Source: JAFARZ01 sp035651595 (lineage in GTDB: Bacteria > Actinomycetota > Actinomycetes > Streptosporangiales > Streptosporangiaceae). Taken from it: a stretch of 41,680 bases of DNA. The position numbers and the translations under genes are program-made. Below, piece by piece: positions 15,650 to 22,095 of this stretch. The notes under the pieces are model-generated. The model was not told the DNA's origin. It did not search any database and saw nothing but the letters and a program-made list of their open reading frames with translations. Within the stretch, counting starts at the first letter, position 1. Each line of letters opens with the position of its first letter. The stretch covers positions 1 to 41,680 of the forward strand of contig DASRFJ010000014.1 in NCBI GenBank assembly GCA_035651595.1, given 5' to 3'.

Positions 15650-16199
15650 CGGGATCTCCCTTCGGGTAACAGGCGACGGCCAAGCGGAACGCGTCGCCCT
15701 CGGCACCGCCGTAGCGGCTGAACAGGTACTGCAGCGTCTGCTGCAGCTCGTCGAGGAACGCCTTGCGCTGCTCCGGGCGGACCCGGATGTCTCCGGACAC
15801 GCCGATCGAGGGCAGGTCCGGCCGGGTGAGATCAAGCGCGGCGACGTCCGCCTGGACGTCCTCCATCAGGTCGACCAGGTAACCCAGGCTGAGCCGGTCG
15901 CGGGTCTGGCGCAGCCCGATCCGGCCCACCAGACCCGGGGACAGCCAGTAGGACCGGCCGGCCGCCTGGTAGATCCCCTCGTGGATCCCGCGCACCCGGC
16001 GCTCGGCCACCTGGCGCACCAGGCCGGCCTCCAGCAGCCGCCGCACGTGGTAGTAGACCCGCTGCGGGGTCTGGTCGAGCCCGGCCGCCACCTCGGTGCA
16101 CGAGCTGGGCTCGGCGAGCCGCCGCAGCACTTCGATCCGCTGCGGCTTGAGCAAGGCCTCGGCCTGCTCGATCTGGTCAAGGTATACGACGTCCCTCAT
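15636..16199 (-). CDS. ArsR-like winged-helix regulator
   Basis: This 187-aa regulator has an N-terminal ArsR/MarR-type winged helix: QAEALLKPQRIEVLRRLAEP, the recognition region SCTEVAAGLDQTPQRVYYHV and RRLLEAGLVRQVAERRVRG, followed by a wing containing YQAAGRSYWLSP. Residues 95-187 form a longer C-terminal sensor or dimerisation part with no Cys metal-binding motif (only two Cys in the protein), so metal sensing is unlikely. The start ATG 16199 faces an A+T-rich promoter with a perfect palindrome, consistent with autorepression of this gene and the overlapping SRPBCC gene. Confidence 0.85.
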   Translation of the reverse strand: MRDVVYLDQIEQAEALLKPQRIEVLRRLAEPSSCTEVAAGLDQTPQRVYYHVRRLLEAGLVRQVAERRVRGIHEGIYQAAGRSYWLSPGLVGRIGLRQTRDRLSLGYLVDLMEDVQADVAALDLTRPDLPSIGVSGDIRVRPEQRKAFLDELQQTLQYLFSRYGGAEGDAFRLAVACYPKGDPDDRA

Positions 16200-16209
16200 G
16201 GCAAAAACC

Positions 16210-16238
16210 AGTCTTTACGTAAAATAATTTTTTGTCAA
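16210..16238 (-). promoter_or_regulatory. Promoter and candidate operator of the arsR-SRPBCC operon
   Basis: On the minus strand, TTGACA (16233-16238) is a perfect -35. The perfect palindrome TTTACGTAAA (16214-16223) lies in the -10 region (TAAAGA, about 15 bp from the -35). The whole stretch is strikingly A+T-rich in this genome. A repressor bound at the palindrome would block the promoter. Confidence 0.55.
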
Positions 16239-16360
16239 TAGCCCGCGCCCAGAGGGTCCGGCGTGCAGGGGGCTCGGCTGCATGTGCTGGCTGCCCGCAG
16301 TGCCCCGTTTTGTTCCAGCGCGCCGCTGCCGTTCGGCGGTCTACGCGGGCTCGGCGTGGC

Positions 16361-16421
16361 GCTCGAAAATTATTGCGGACACTTACCCCCCCAATCCGGG
16401 GGGGTAGGTGTCCGCAATAAT
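16361..16421. repeat. MITE-like perfect hairpin element
   Basis: Arms of 24 nt (16369-16392 and 16398-16421) pair with a single mismatch around a 5 nt loop. The arm begins ATTATTGCGGACAC and ends in seven C. The left half with its flank (16361-16392) matches 41275-41306 at 27 of 32 positions, so this is a dispersed mobile-element end and not a unique structure. It lies between two divergently transcribed genes, so a terminator role is unlikely. Confidence 0.6.
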
Positions 16422-16629
16422 CTGGCGGACCCGCGGGCCCGCCCGAAATATGGGTAGATGTCCAGTTCGTGGGGTGGGCGGTCGAGCCCTGACCTGGCGG
16501 GGAGGGTGCGTTTCAGTGCCGCATCAGCCAGGTTTCAGTGGCCGGGGGCACAGTTAGCGCAATTCGGGAGAAACGCGTCGGGGCGGGCCCGCGCGACTGC
16601 GCAGGGCGGGACTTATAGGGGCGGGGACC
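16422..16629. other. Non-coding upstream region of the TPR gene
   Basis: No gene is seen here. The sequence is G+C-rich except for a short stretch around TTAGCGCAATTCGGGAG (from 16555), and no convincing promoter hexamers can be assigned. GGGGCGGGG, 3 nt before the ATG at 16630, is a usable ribosome binding site. Confidence 0.3.
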
Positions 16630-18663
16630 ATGTACAGGTATAGCGGCAGTGCGGTCAGGCGGCGGAACGGGCAGCGGTTCGTCAACGCGGCCGGCCGTAA
16701 CCGGCGGCCGGCCGGCACCATGACGGCCGGCACCGTAGCGGCCGGCACAGTGGCAGTCGGCACCGTGGCGAGCGCCGCCAAGGCAGCCGACAACATGGCA
16801 GTCGGCGCCATGGCGAGCGGCGGCGCCACAGCGAGCGGCGCCACAGCGAGCGGCGGCACGTTGAGCGGCCACGGGCGGGCGGGTCTGGTCGAGCGGCTGC
16901 TCGCGCGGGGCCGGCGCGCGCTGGACCTCGACGGCGATCTGCGCGCGAGCCGCGGCTGGTTCGAGCAGGCGTACCGGGCGGCGGAGAGGTCGGGCGATGT
17001 GCACGCACTTGCGAGCGCCGCCGTCGGGCTCGCGGGGCTGTGGGTGCATGAGTACCGGACGGCAGCGGCGGCCGAACGGCTGCTGGCCCGGCTCCAGCAC
17101 GCGCTCTCCCTCGTCGATCCGCGGTCGCCCGAAGCGCTGCGGCTCCGGGTCAGGCTGGCGGGTGAGAAGGACTACCGTAATGGTTCGCACGTGGCGATCT
17201 TGTCCGCCCTCGACGAGGCCACCCGCGCGGACGATCCCGTGGCCCGGGCGGCGGCGCTCAGCCTGGCGCATCATTGCGTCCTCGGCCCGGACCACGGCGG
17301 GCTGCGGCGACGGCTGGCCGGGGAGCTGATCGCGGAGAGCTTCCGCACGCGCGGCCGCGGTGACCTGCTGATGGGCACGTACTGGCGGACGGTCGACATG
17401 TTCCTCGACGCCGACCCGCATGCCGAACGCAGCCTCGGTGAGGTGCGCGACCTGCTGGCCGAACGCGACCACCTCGCCGTCGGGTTCGGCGTCAGCGCGA
17501 TCGATGTCATGCTCGCCATCAGGGCGGGCCGCCTCGCGGACGCCGAGACGCTGATGGCCGCGTGCGCGCAGCGCGGCGTGGCGGCCGGCGACATCGACGC
17601 GGAGGGATGGCGGGGCGGCCAGCTCGTCGCAATCCGCTGGTACCAGGGGAGGCTGGCCGAACTGCTGCCGATGCTCGAGCAGATGGCGCATTCGCCGTCC
17701 CTCAGCGCGGTCGACAGCTCGTACTTCGCCGCGCTGGCGGTGGCGGCGGCGGTGGCGGGAGAGCGCGGCAAGGCCGCGAGCGCGCTGGCCCGGCTGGCCG
17801 GTCGTGATCTGGCGGAGCTGCCGCGGTCGAGCACCTGGCTGGTGACGATGAACGGCGTGGTGGAGGCCGCTTACCTGCTGGGCGACGCGGACACCGCCGC
17901 CAGGGCGTACGAACTGCTCAGCCCGTTCGGCCACCTGCCGATGATGGCGAGCCTCGGTATCGCCTGCTTCGGTTCGGTGCAGCACGCGCTCGGCACGGCG
18001 TTCCTGACCACCGGCGACGTTGACCGGGCGGCCGAGCATCTGCGGACGGCCATCGACCGCAACCTCGCGATCGGGCACTGGCCCGCGGTCACGATGTCCA
18101 GGCAGCGGTACGCCGAAGCGCTCGCGCGGCGCGTCGAGCCTGGCGCGGCGATGGAATGCCGCAGGCAGGGCCGCGGCTGGCGGGTCGCGCTCGGCGGCCG
18201 GAGCGTGCTGGTCGAGCACTGCATCGGCCTGCTGCACCTGGCGGTGCTGATCGCGAACCCGAAGCAGGACATTCCCGCGATCGACCTCGTGGCGGGCGTG
18301 GAGGCCGTCGTCAAGGACAGCGGTTCCAGCCAGCCGGTGCTGGACCAGACCGCCATCAGGGAGTACCGGCGCCGCCTGTCCCAGCTCCGCACGGACATCG
18401 ACGAGCTGACGGCACGCGGCGACACGCGGCGGGTCGCCGAGGCCCGCGCCGAGCAGGACTGGCTGATCGCCGCGCTGTCCGGCGCCAGTGGCCTCGGCGA
18501 CCGCGTCCGCCGCTTCACCGACGACCCGGAGCGGGCGCGGATCGCGGTCGGCAAGGCGATCCGGCGGGCCATCGACCGGATCGCCGAGGCGGACGCGGTC
18601 ATCGGCGAGAACCTGCGCGGGCGCGTCCGCACCGGCGTCCGCTGCTCGTACTGGCCCGCCTAG
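16630..18663 (+). CDS. TPR-type helical repeat protein with conserved actinobacterial C-terminal domain
   Basis: This is a 677-aa protein with no enzymatic motif. Residues 28-80 are low complexity, with repeated Ala-Gly-Thr-Val and Ala-Ser-Gly-Gly units (AGTVAAGTVAVGTVASAAKA), encoded by a short imperfect tandem DNA repeat; translation could instead begin nearer 16861. Residues about 85-515 are paired amphipathic helices of TPR type (LVERLLARGRRALDLDGDLR, ASRGWFEQAYRAAERSGD). The last 150 residues (from WRVALGGRSVLVEHCIGLLH to AIRRAIDRIAEADAVIGENL) resemble a domain I have seen at the end of large actinobacterial TPR/ATPase regulators; its function is unknown. A ligand-sensing or scaffold role in regulation is inferred. 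Its stop lies 5 bp from the stop of the convergent ATP-grasp gene. Confidence 0.65.
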   Translation: MYRYSGSAVRRRNGQRFVNAAGRNRRPAGTMTAGTVAAGTVAVGTVASAAKAADNMAVGAMASGGATASGATASGGTLSGHGRAGLVERLLARGRRALDLDGDLRASRGWFEQAYRAAERSGDVHALASAAVGLAGLWVHEYRTAAAAERLLARLQHALSLVDPRSPEALRLRVRLAGEKDYRNGSHVAILSALDEATRADDPVARAAALSLAHHCVLGPDHGGLRRRLAGELIAESFRTRGRGDLLMGTYWRTVDMFLDADPHAERSLGEVRDLLAERDHLAVGFGVSAIDVMLAIRAGRLADAETLMAACAQRGVAAGDIDAEGWRGGQLVAIRWYQGRLAELLPMLEQMAHSPSLSAVDSSYFAALAVAAAVAGERGKAASALARLAGRDLAELPRSSTWLVTMNGVVEAAYLLGDADTAARAYELLSPFGHLPMMASLGIACFGSVQHALGTAFLTTGDVDRAAEHLRTAIDRNLAIGHWPAVTMSRQRYAEALARRVEPGAAMECRRQGRGWRVALGGRSVLVEHCIGLLHLAVLIANPKQDIPAIDLVAGVEAVVKDSGSSQPVLDQTAIREYRRRLSQLRTDIDELTARGDTRRVAEARAEQDWLIAALSGASGLGDRVRRFTDDPERARIAVGKAIRRAIDRIAEADAVIGENLRGRVRTGVRCSYWPA

Positions 18664-18668
18664 CGGCA

Positions 18669-19598
18669 TCAGGCCGCGAGCCCGGCGAGATAGCGGGCCA
18701 CGGCGCGGGCGATGGGCTGGCCGGTGTGACCCTCGTAGTAGGTGTAACCCGGGCATGGGTTGGCCTCGAAGCAGACGGCGCGACCGTCGGTCGTGATGCG
18801 GAGGTCGATGCCGCTGAACCGCAGTCCGAGCCGCTCGGTCAGGTCGACGCAGCGCTGCTCGATGACCTCGGACAGGCGGGCCGGTTCCAGCCGGGCCGGG
18901 ATGCCGCTGTCCCTGGCGGCATACCGGTAGTCCGTCACCCCGGAGCTGACCTGGGTCGCGAAGACCTGGCGGCCGATCACGTGCACCCGGACGTCGATGC
19001 CGTCGACATAGGCCTGGAACTGCACGGGGCACCACCGGATGTCGTGCAGCCGCGCGAGCGCGTCGTCGTCCACCTCCCGGACGATCGACCTGGTGCCGCT
19101 GACCGACTTGTAGATGACCCGGCCGTGCTCGGCCACGAAGTCGCGCACCAGGTCCGGTTCGTTGGTGACGAGGGTCTCCGGCACGTCGAAGCCGACCGCC
19201 CTGATCGCCTGGGCCTGGTAGGGCTTGGAGCTGTTGGAGGCCATGGCACTTATCCGGTTCACCACCCGTCCCTGCGTCAGTTCCAGCCAGGTCATCACGG
19301 TGTCGTGCAGGCGCCGGCAGGCCGCGCGCTCGGCGGCATCCGCGGGCAGTCCCCGCAGCTCAGGCAGGAAACGGTCGTCCATAAGCCGGGTGTAAACCGC
19401 GTCCACGTCCTCGAGGCGAAGCGTCTGTCCGTCCACGCGGAGTGTGCCCCGCACGCCGTCGCCGTCGATCTGGAAGCGGCAGGCGTTGCCGGCGGCCTGC
19501 CGCTGGTCGAACCACGCGACGGGCGCGTTCAGCCCGGCCAGCTCGGCAGCCATCCGGGCAAGCGGGGGCTCGGTCCGGATCCCGGCTAGCAAGATCAT
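18669..19598 (-). CDS. RimK/MvdD-like ATP-grasp ligase
   Basis: This 309-aa ATP-grasp enzyme would activate a carboxylate as acyl-phosphate and join it to an amine or hydroxyl. After an N-terminal pre-ATP-grasp domain (1-105) come RVVNRISAMASNSSKPYQAQ (111-130), the adenine-binding strand HGRVIYKSVSGTRS with K164, QAYVDGIDVRVHVIG (196-209), and the metal-binding end RFSGIDLRI plus CFEANPCPGYTYYEGHTG (E278, N280). This arrangement is closest to the RimK/MvdD group that includes the graspetide (microviridin-type) macrocyclases and other peptide-modifying ligases. It is the last gene of the operon and is coupled by ATGA to a degenerate relative. No separate small precursor peptide gene was found, so the substrate may be an operon protein. 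The start at 19598 fits the overlap. Confidence 0.85.
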   Translation of the reverse strand: MILLAGIRTEPPLARMAAELAGLNAPVAWFDQRQAAGNACRFQIDGDGVRGTLRVDGQTLRLEDVDAVYTRLMDDRFLPELRGLPADAAERAACRRLHDTVMTWLELTQGRVVNRISAMASNSSKPYQAQAIRAVGFDVPETLVTNEPDLVRDFVAEHGRVIYKSVSGTRSIVREVDDDALARLHDIRWCPVQFQAYVDGIDVRVHVIGRQVFATQVSSGVTDYRYAARDSGIPARLEPARLSEVIEQRCVDLTERLGLRFSGIDLRITTDGRAVCFEANPCPGYTYYEGHTGQPIARAVARYLAGLAA

Positions 19599-20320
19599 GA
19601 CAAACCCGCAGGCTTCAGAACGGCTCGCCGAGGCAGCGCGGCAAGCACTGCCCGGACGCAGGCTTGCCCGTACCGCCGCAGCGCTGGCAGAAACGAGACG
19701 CCGGATACGGCACCGCCGGGACCGAAGCAGACCTCGACGATGTCGAGGCCGCAGGCGCGCTGAAGGGCGACCAGCCGATCATCGTGCGGGGTGGCCGGGG
19801 AGCCGATCACCCGGCCGTCGACGACCAGAACAGTCCGGCCGGCCTCGTGGGGGCCGTCGTCGGGGTGGTCGCTGTCGTAGGGCACGACCGGCAGGCCGAC
19901 CGAGCTGGCCAGCGCGCGCCAGTGGGCGGATGTCCGCCACGAGCCGTCGAGGCTGAAGCCGGCGGGCTGGTTGAGCACCCGCGGGCCCATGCTCTCCAGC
20001 CAGCTCATGCCCAGGGCAAACAGCTCGCTGCTGGCGTAGTCGCGATCGCGGCGCGGCGCGCCCTCGAACCCCTCGGCGGTCAGCCAGCTGAGCCGGTTCA
20101 GCACGCCGTCTACCTCGCCACAGTCGATCACCGTCCCGCTACCCAGGGCGAGCCGGGACGCGGTGACCGTGGTACCGATCCGGTGCTCCCAGCGGCAGTC
20201 GTGCACCAGCTCCCCGGCCTCGATCAGCTCGACCCGCCGGTTCGCCCGGGCGCGTAGCCGGCCGGCCAGCCACCGGGCGTCTGCGTCACCGTCTTGCGCG
20301 ACGATCAGCCACATCGTCAC
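19595..20320 (-). CDS. Degenerate ATP-grasp-like partner protein
   Basis: This 241-aa protein reads like a shortened, inactive relative of the downstream ATP-grasp enzyme. It has a pre-ATP-grasp-like N domain, then RVLNQPAGFSLDGSWRTSAH followed by WRALASSVGLPVVPYDS. These correspond in order to the VVNR...SSKPYQAQ...VGFDVPETL region of its neighbour. The central nucleotide-binding strands are mostly missing. The C-terminal GLDIVEVCFGPGGAVSGVSF matches the GLRFSGIDL...CFEANPC region, but the metal-binding E-x-N is replaced by S-F-L. It may act as a substrate-recognition or regulatory partner, as non-catalytic subunits do in other ligases; that is inference. The start is GTG 20320 in a GTGA overlap with the subtilase gene; ATG 20314 is an alternative. 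Confidence 0.6.
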   Translation of the reverse strand: MTMWLIVAQDGDADARWLAGRLRARANRRVELIEAGELVHDCRWEHRIGTTVTASRLALGSGTVIDCGEVDGVLNRLSWLTAEGFEGAPRRDRDYASSELFALGMSWLESMGPRVLNQPAGFSLDGSWRTSAHWRALASSVGLPVVPYDSDHPDDGPHEAGRTVLVVDGRVIGSPATPHDDRLVALQRACGLDIVEVCFGPGGAVSGVSFLPALRRYGQACVRAVLAALPRRAVLKPAGLS

Positions 20321-22077
20321 ACCACCGGTGCGGCGTTCTGGGGCCGCAACTCGTCGGCGAGCTCGGCGGCGTCGCGGCCGCGGAGGTCGGGTTCGTGCAG
20401 CAACGCGGCCGCGGACATGGTGGGCCGCAGCTCGGCCGCGATGAAGTGGCGGACCTGCTCGGCGGACCGCCGCGGCTCGATGAAGGCCGCGGACGTGCCC
20501 GGGCCGAGCGGGATGCCAGGCCGCACGCGATCATCGATGGGCGCCTTGTCATGCAGGTCCTTGTGTGTCCCGTCCTTCGTGTCCTTGTTCTCGTCCTTGT
20601 TGTCCTTGCTGTCCTTACCCTCGTCCTTGCCGTCCTTGTGGTCCTTGCTCTCGTCCTTGCCCGGGGCCAGGTGCCCCACGAGGGCCACCAGATCGGGGCG
20701 CGAGCCGATCGGATGGTCCGCGGCCGGTCCGTCCGGTCCATCCTGCTGAGGTGACCCCGTCTGCCGCAGCAGGCCGCGTACGTCGCCCGGCGTCAGCGGC
20801 GGGTTTTTCGCCCGCGCGAGCTGGAGCCCTTGCAGGGTGGCGACCACCCCGGCCACCATGGCGGCCGCCCCCGACGTGCCGCCGAAGGTCGCCGTGTACC
20901 AGACGTCCTCGCTGTCGCCGCCCTGGAGGTCGCCATAGCCCAGCGTGGCGATGCCGGCCCCCCAGCCCTGCACGTCGATCGAGGCGCCGGTGTTGGAGAA
21001 CGGCAGCCGGGACCGGTCGGGCACGGTGCTGTTCGCGCCGGGCGGCGGGGCGCCGGCCCCGACGAGGATCGCGCCGCAGTCCGCGTTGGCCCGGTTGAAC
21101 GGGTTGCGCCAGGTCACCGGGAAGCCGGGGGCGGGCGTGTTGTACAGCGGGTCGTCCAGCGAGACCGATCCGTTGCCCGCGGGCTCGATGACGATCATGC
21201 CCTTCCCGGTGGCGTACGCGATCGCCGCGAAGTCGTCCGGCCACCACTCCAGCGGCAGGAAGCCCGCCGAGCCGACGCCGGTCGCCGCCGGGCCCGGCCG
21301 CTGCCACTCGATGAGGATGATGCCGCCCCGCTGCTGGAGCGTGTCGGCGGCGAGCCTGATCGCCGCGGCCGTGCCGAGACCGAACGTCGCCACTTGGTTG
21401 ACCAGGCAGCCGGGCGCGATCCCGGTCATGCCGAACGCGTTCTGCGTGGCCCGGACGACGCCGAGCACGGCAGTGCCGTGGTTGCGGAAGCTGACCGCGT
21501 CGATTGGCTGGCCGCCGACGACGCCGCCGACGTTGCCCGCGAGGTCCTCGTGGGTGAGCCGCCAGGCCCCGCCGACGTTGATCAGCTGGATGCCGCCGCC
21601 GGTGCCGCCTGGTTGGGCGCGCACGCTGTTCGCCCCGATGCCGCCCGGCGCGTTCAGCAGGTAGCCCTGGTGCCCGGTCAGGTCGGCGGTGGCCGCGGCC
21701 GGGGACGCCGCCGGGCTCGCGAGGCCGGGTGTCGTCCGCGCGTCGATCGCGGGCGGCGGCTTGACGAAGGCGCCGGCGACGGCCGGGACCTCGGCGAGCC
21801 TGGCCGCCACGGCGTGGTGATCGCCGGTTACCGCCGCGTGGTAGTAGACGGACAAGTCCGGCAGGTCCCACGCGGAGGCGCGCCGCGCGGCGAGGATGTG
21901 CTCCTCGTCCGGCCCGAACATCGGCGTCAGCTCGGTGCCGGTCTCGGCCAGCGCCTTCTCCAGCTCCGCGGCCCCGTCGGCCGCGGAGCGGACCCGGGCA
22001 CCGTTCATCCGCAGCCGCGCGTCCGCGTGCGCGACGACGACGAGCTCTGGGGGAAGGGTCATTGTGTTCAGCTCCAT
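20317..22077 (-). CDS. S8 subtilisin-like protein, catalytic Asp replaced by Asn, Lys-Asp-rich linker
   Basis: This 586-aa protein has a subtilisin fold. Residues about 70-110 (DLSVYYHAAVTGDHHAVAAR, then LAEVPAVAGAFVKPPP) resemble the N-terminal segment of large S8 proteases. The catalytic domain (about 135-440) has the His box SFRNHGTAVLG (H200), oxyanion Asn in IEPAGNGS (N302) and the Ser box FGGTSGAAAMVAG (S402). Where the family has Asp (pattern I-D-x-E-G-A-W-R-x-x-H-E-D-L), this protein has INVGGAWRLTHEDL, so Asn167 replaces the catalytic Asp. Residues 474-511 are a Lys-Asp-rich repeat, followed by a 75-residue tail. No signal peptide is seen. The start at 22077 is 19 nt after the previous stop; ATG 22062, with GGAG upstream, is a possible alternative. 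Confidence 0.85.
   Translation of the reverse strand: MELNTMTLPPELVVVAHADARLRMNGARVRSAADGAAELEKALAETGTELTPMFGPDEEHILAARRASAWDLPDLSVYYHAAVTGDHHAVAARLAEVPAVAGAFVKPPPAIDARTTPGLASPAASPAAATADLTGHQGYLLNAPGGIGANSVRAQPGGTGGGIQLINVGGAWRLTHEDLAGNVGGVVGGQPIDAVSFRNHGTAVLGVVRATQNAFGMTGIAPGCLVNQVATFGLGTAAAIRLAADTLQQRGGIILIEWQRPGPAATGVGSAGFLPLEWWPDDFAAIAYATGKGMIVIEPAGNGSVSLDDPLYNTPAPGFPVTWRNPFNRANADCGAILVGAGAPPPGANSTVPDRSRLPFSNTGASIDVQGWGAGIATLGYGDLQGGDSEDVWYTATFGGTSGAAAMVAGVVATLQGLQLARAKNPPLTPGDVRGLLRQTGSPQQDGPDGPAADHPIGSRPDLVALVGHLAPGKDESKDHKDGKDEGKDSKDNKDENKDTKDGTHKDLHDKAPIDDRVRPGIPLGPGTSAAFIEPRRSAEQVRHFIAAELRPTMSAAALLHEPDLRGRDAAELADELRPQNAAPVV
20545..20658 (-). repeat. Lys-Asp-rich repeat within the subtilase gene
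   Basis: The DNA is a degenerate 9 bp tandem repeat (plus-strand unit about GTCCTTGTN) coding for about eleven Lys-Asp pairs spaced by Gly, Glu, Ser, Asn, Thr or His, for example KDESKDHKDGKDEGKDSKDN. It is the only such segment in the window and separates the protease domain from the C-terminal tail. Confidence 0.9.
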
Positions 22078-22095
22078 GAGTTGTCTCGATTCGGG

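Noticed and set aside
16369..16421. Rho-independent terminator
   Set aside because: It lies upstream of both flanking genes, which diverge, and a related half-copy occurs elsewhere, pointing to a mobile-element end.
18669..19598. Cell-wall D-Ala-D-Ala ligase
   Set aside because: The ATP-grasp motifs and the end FEANPCPGYTYYE are of the RimK/MvdD group, not Ddl, and the protein lacks the Ddl omega-loop.
20545..20658. CRISPR-like or VNTR array
   Set aside because: The units are 9 bp, in frame, without spacers, and encode a regular Lys-Asp segment inside a gene.
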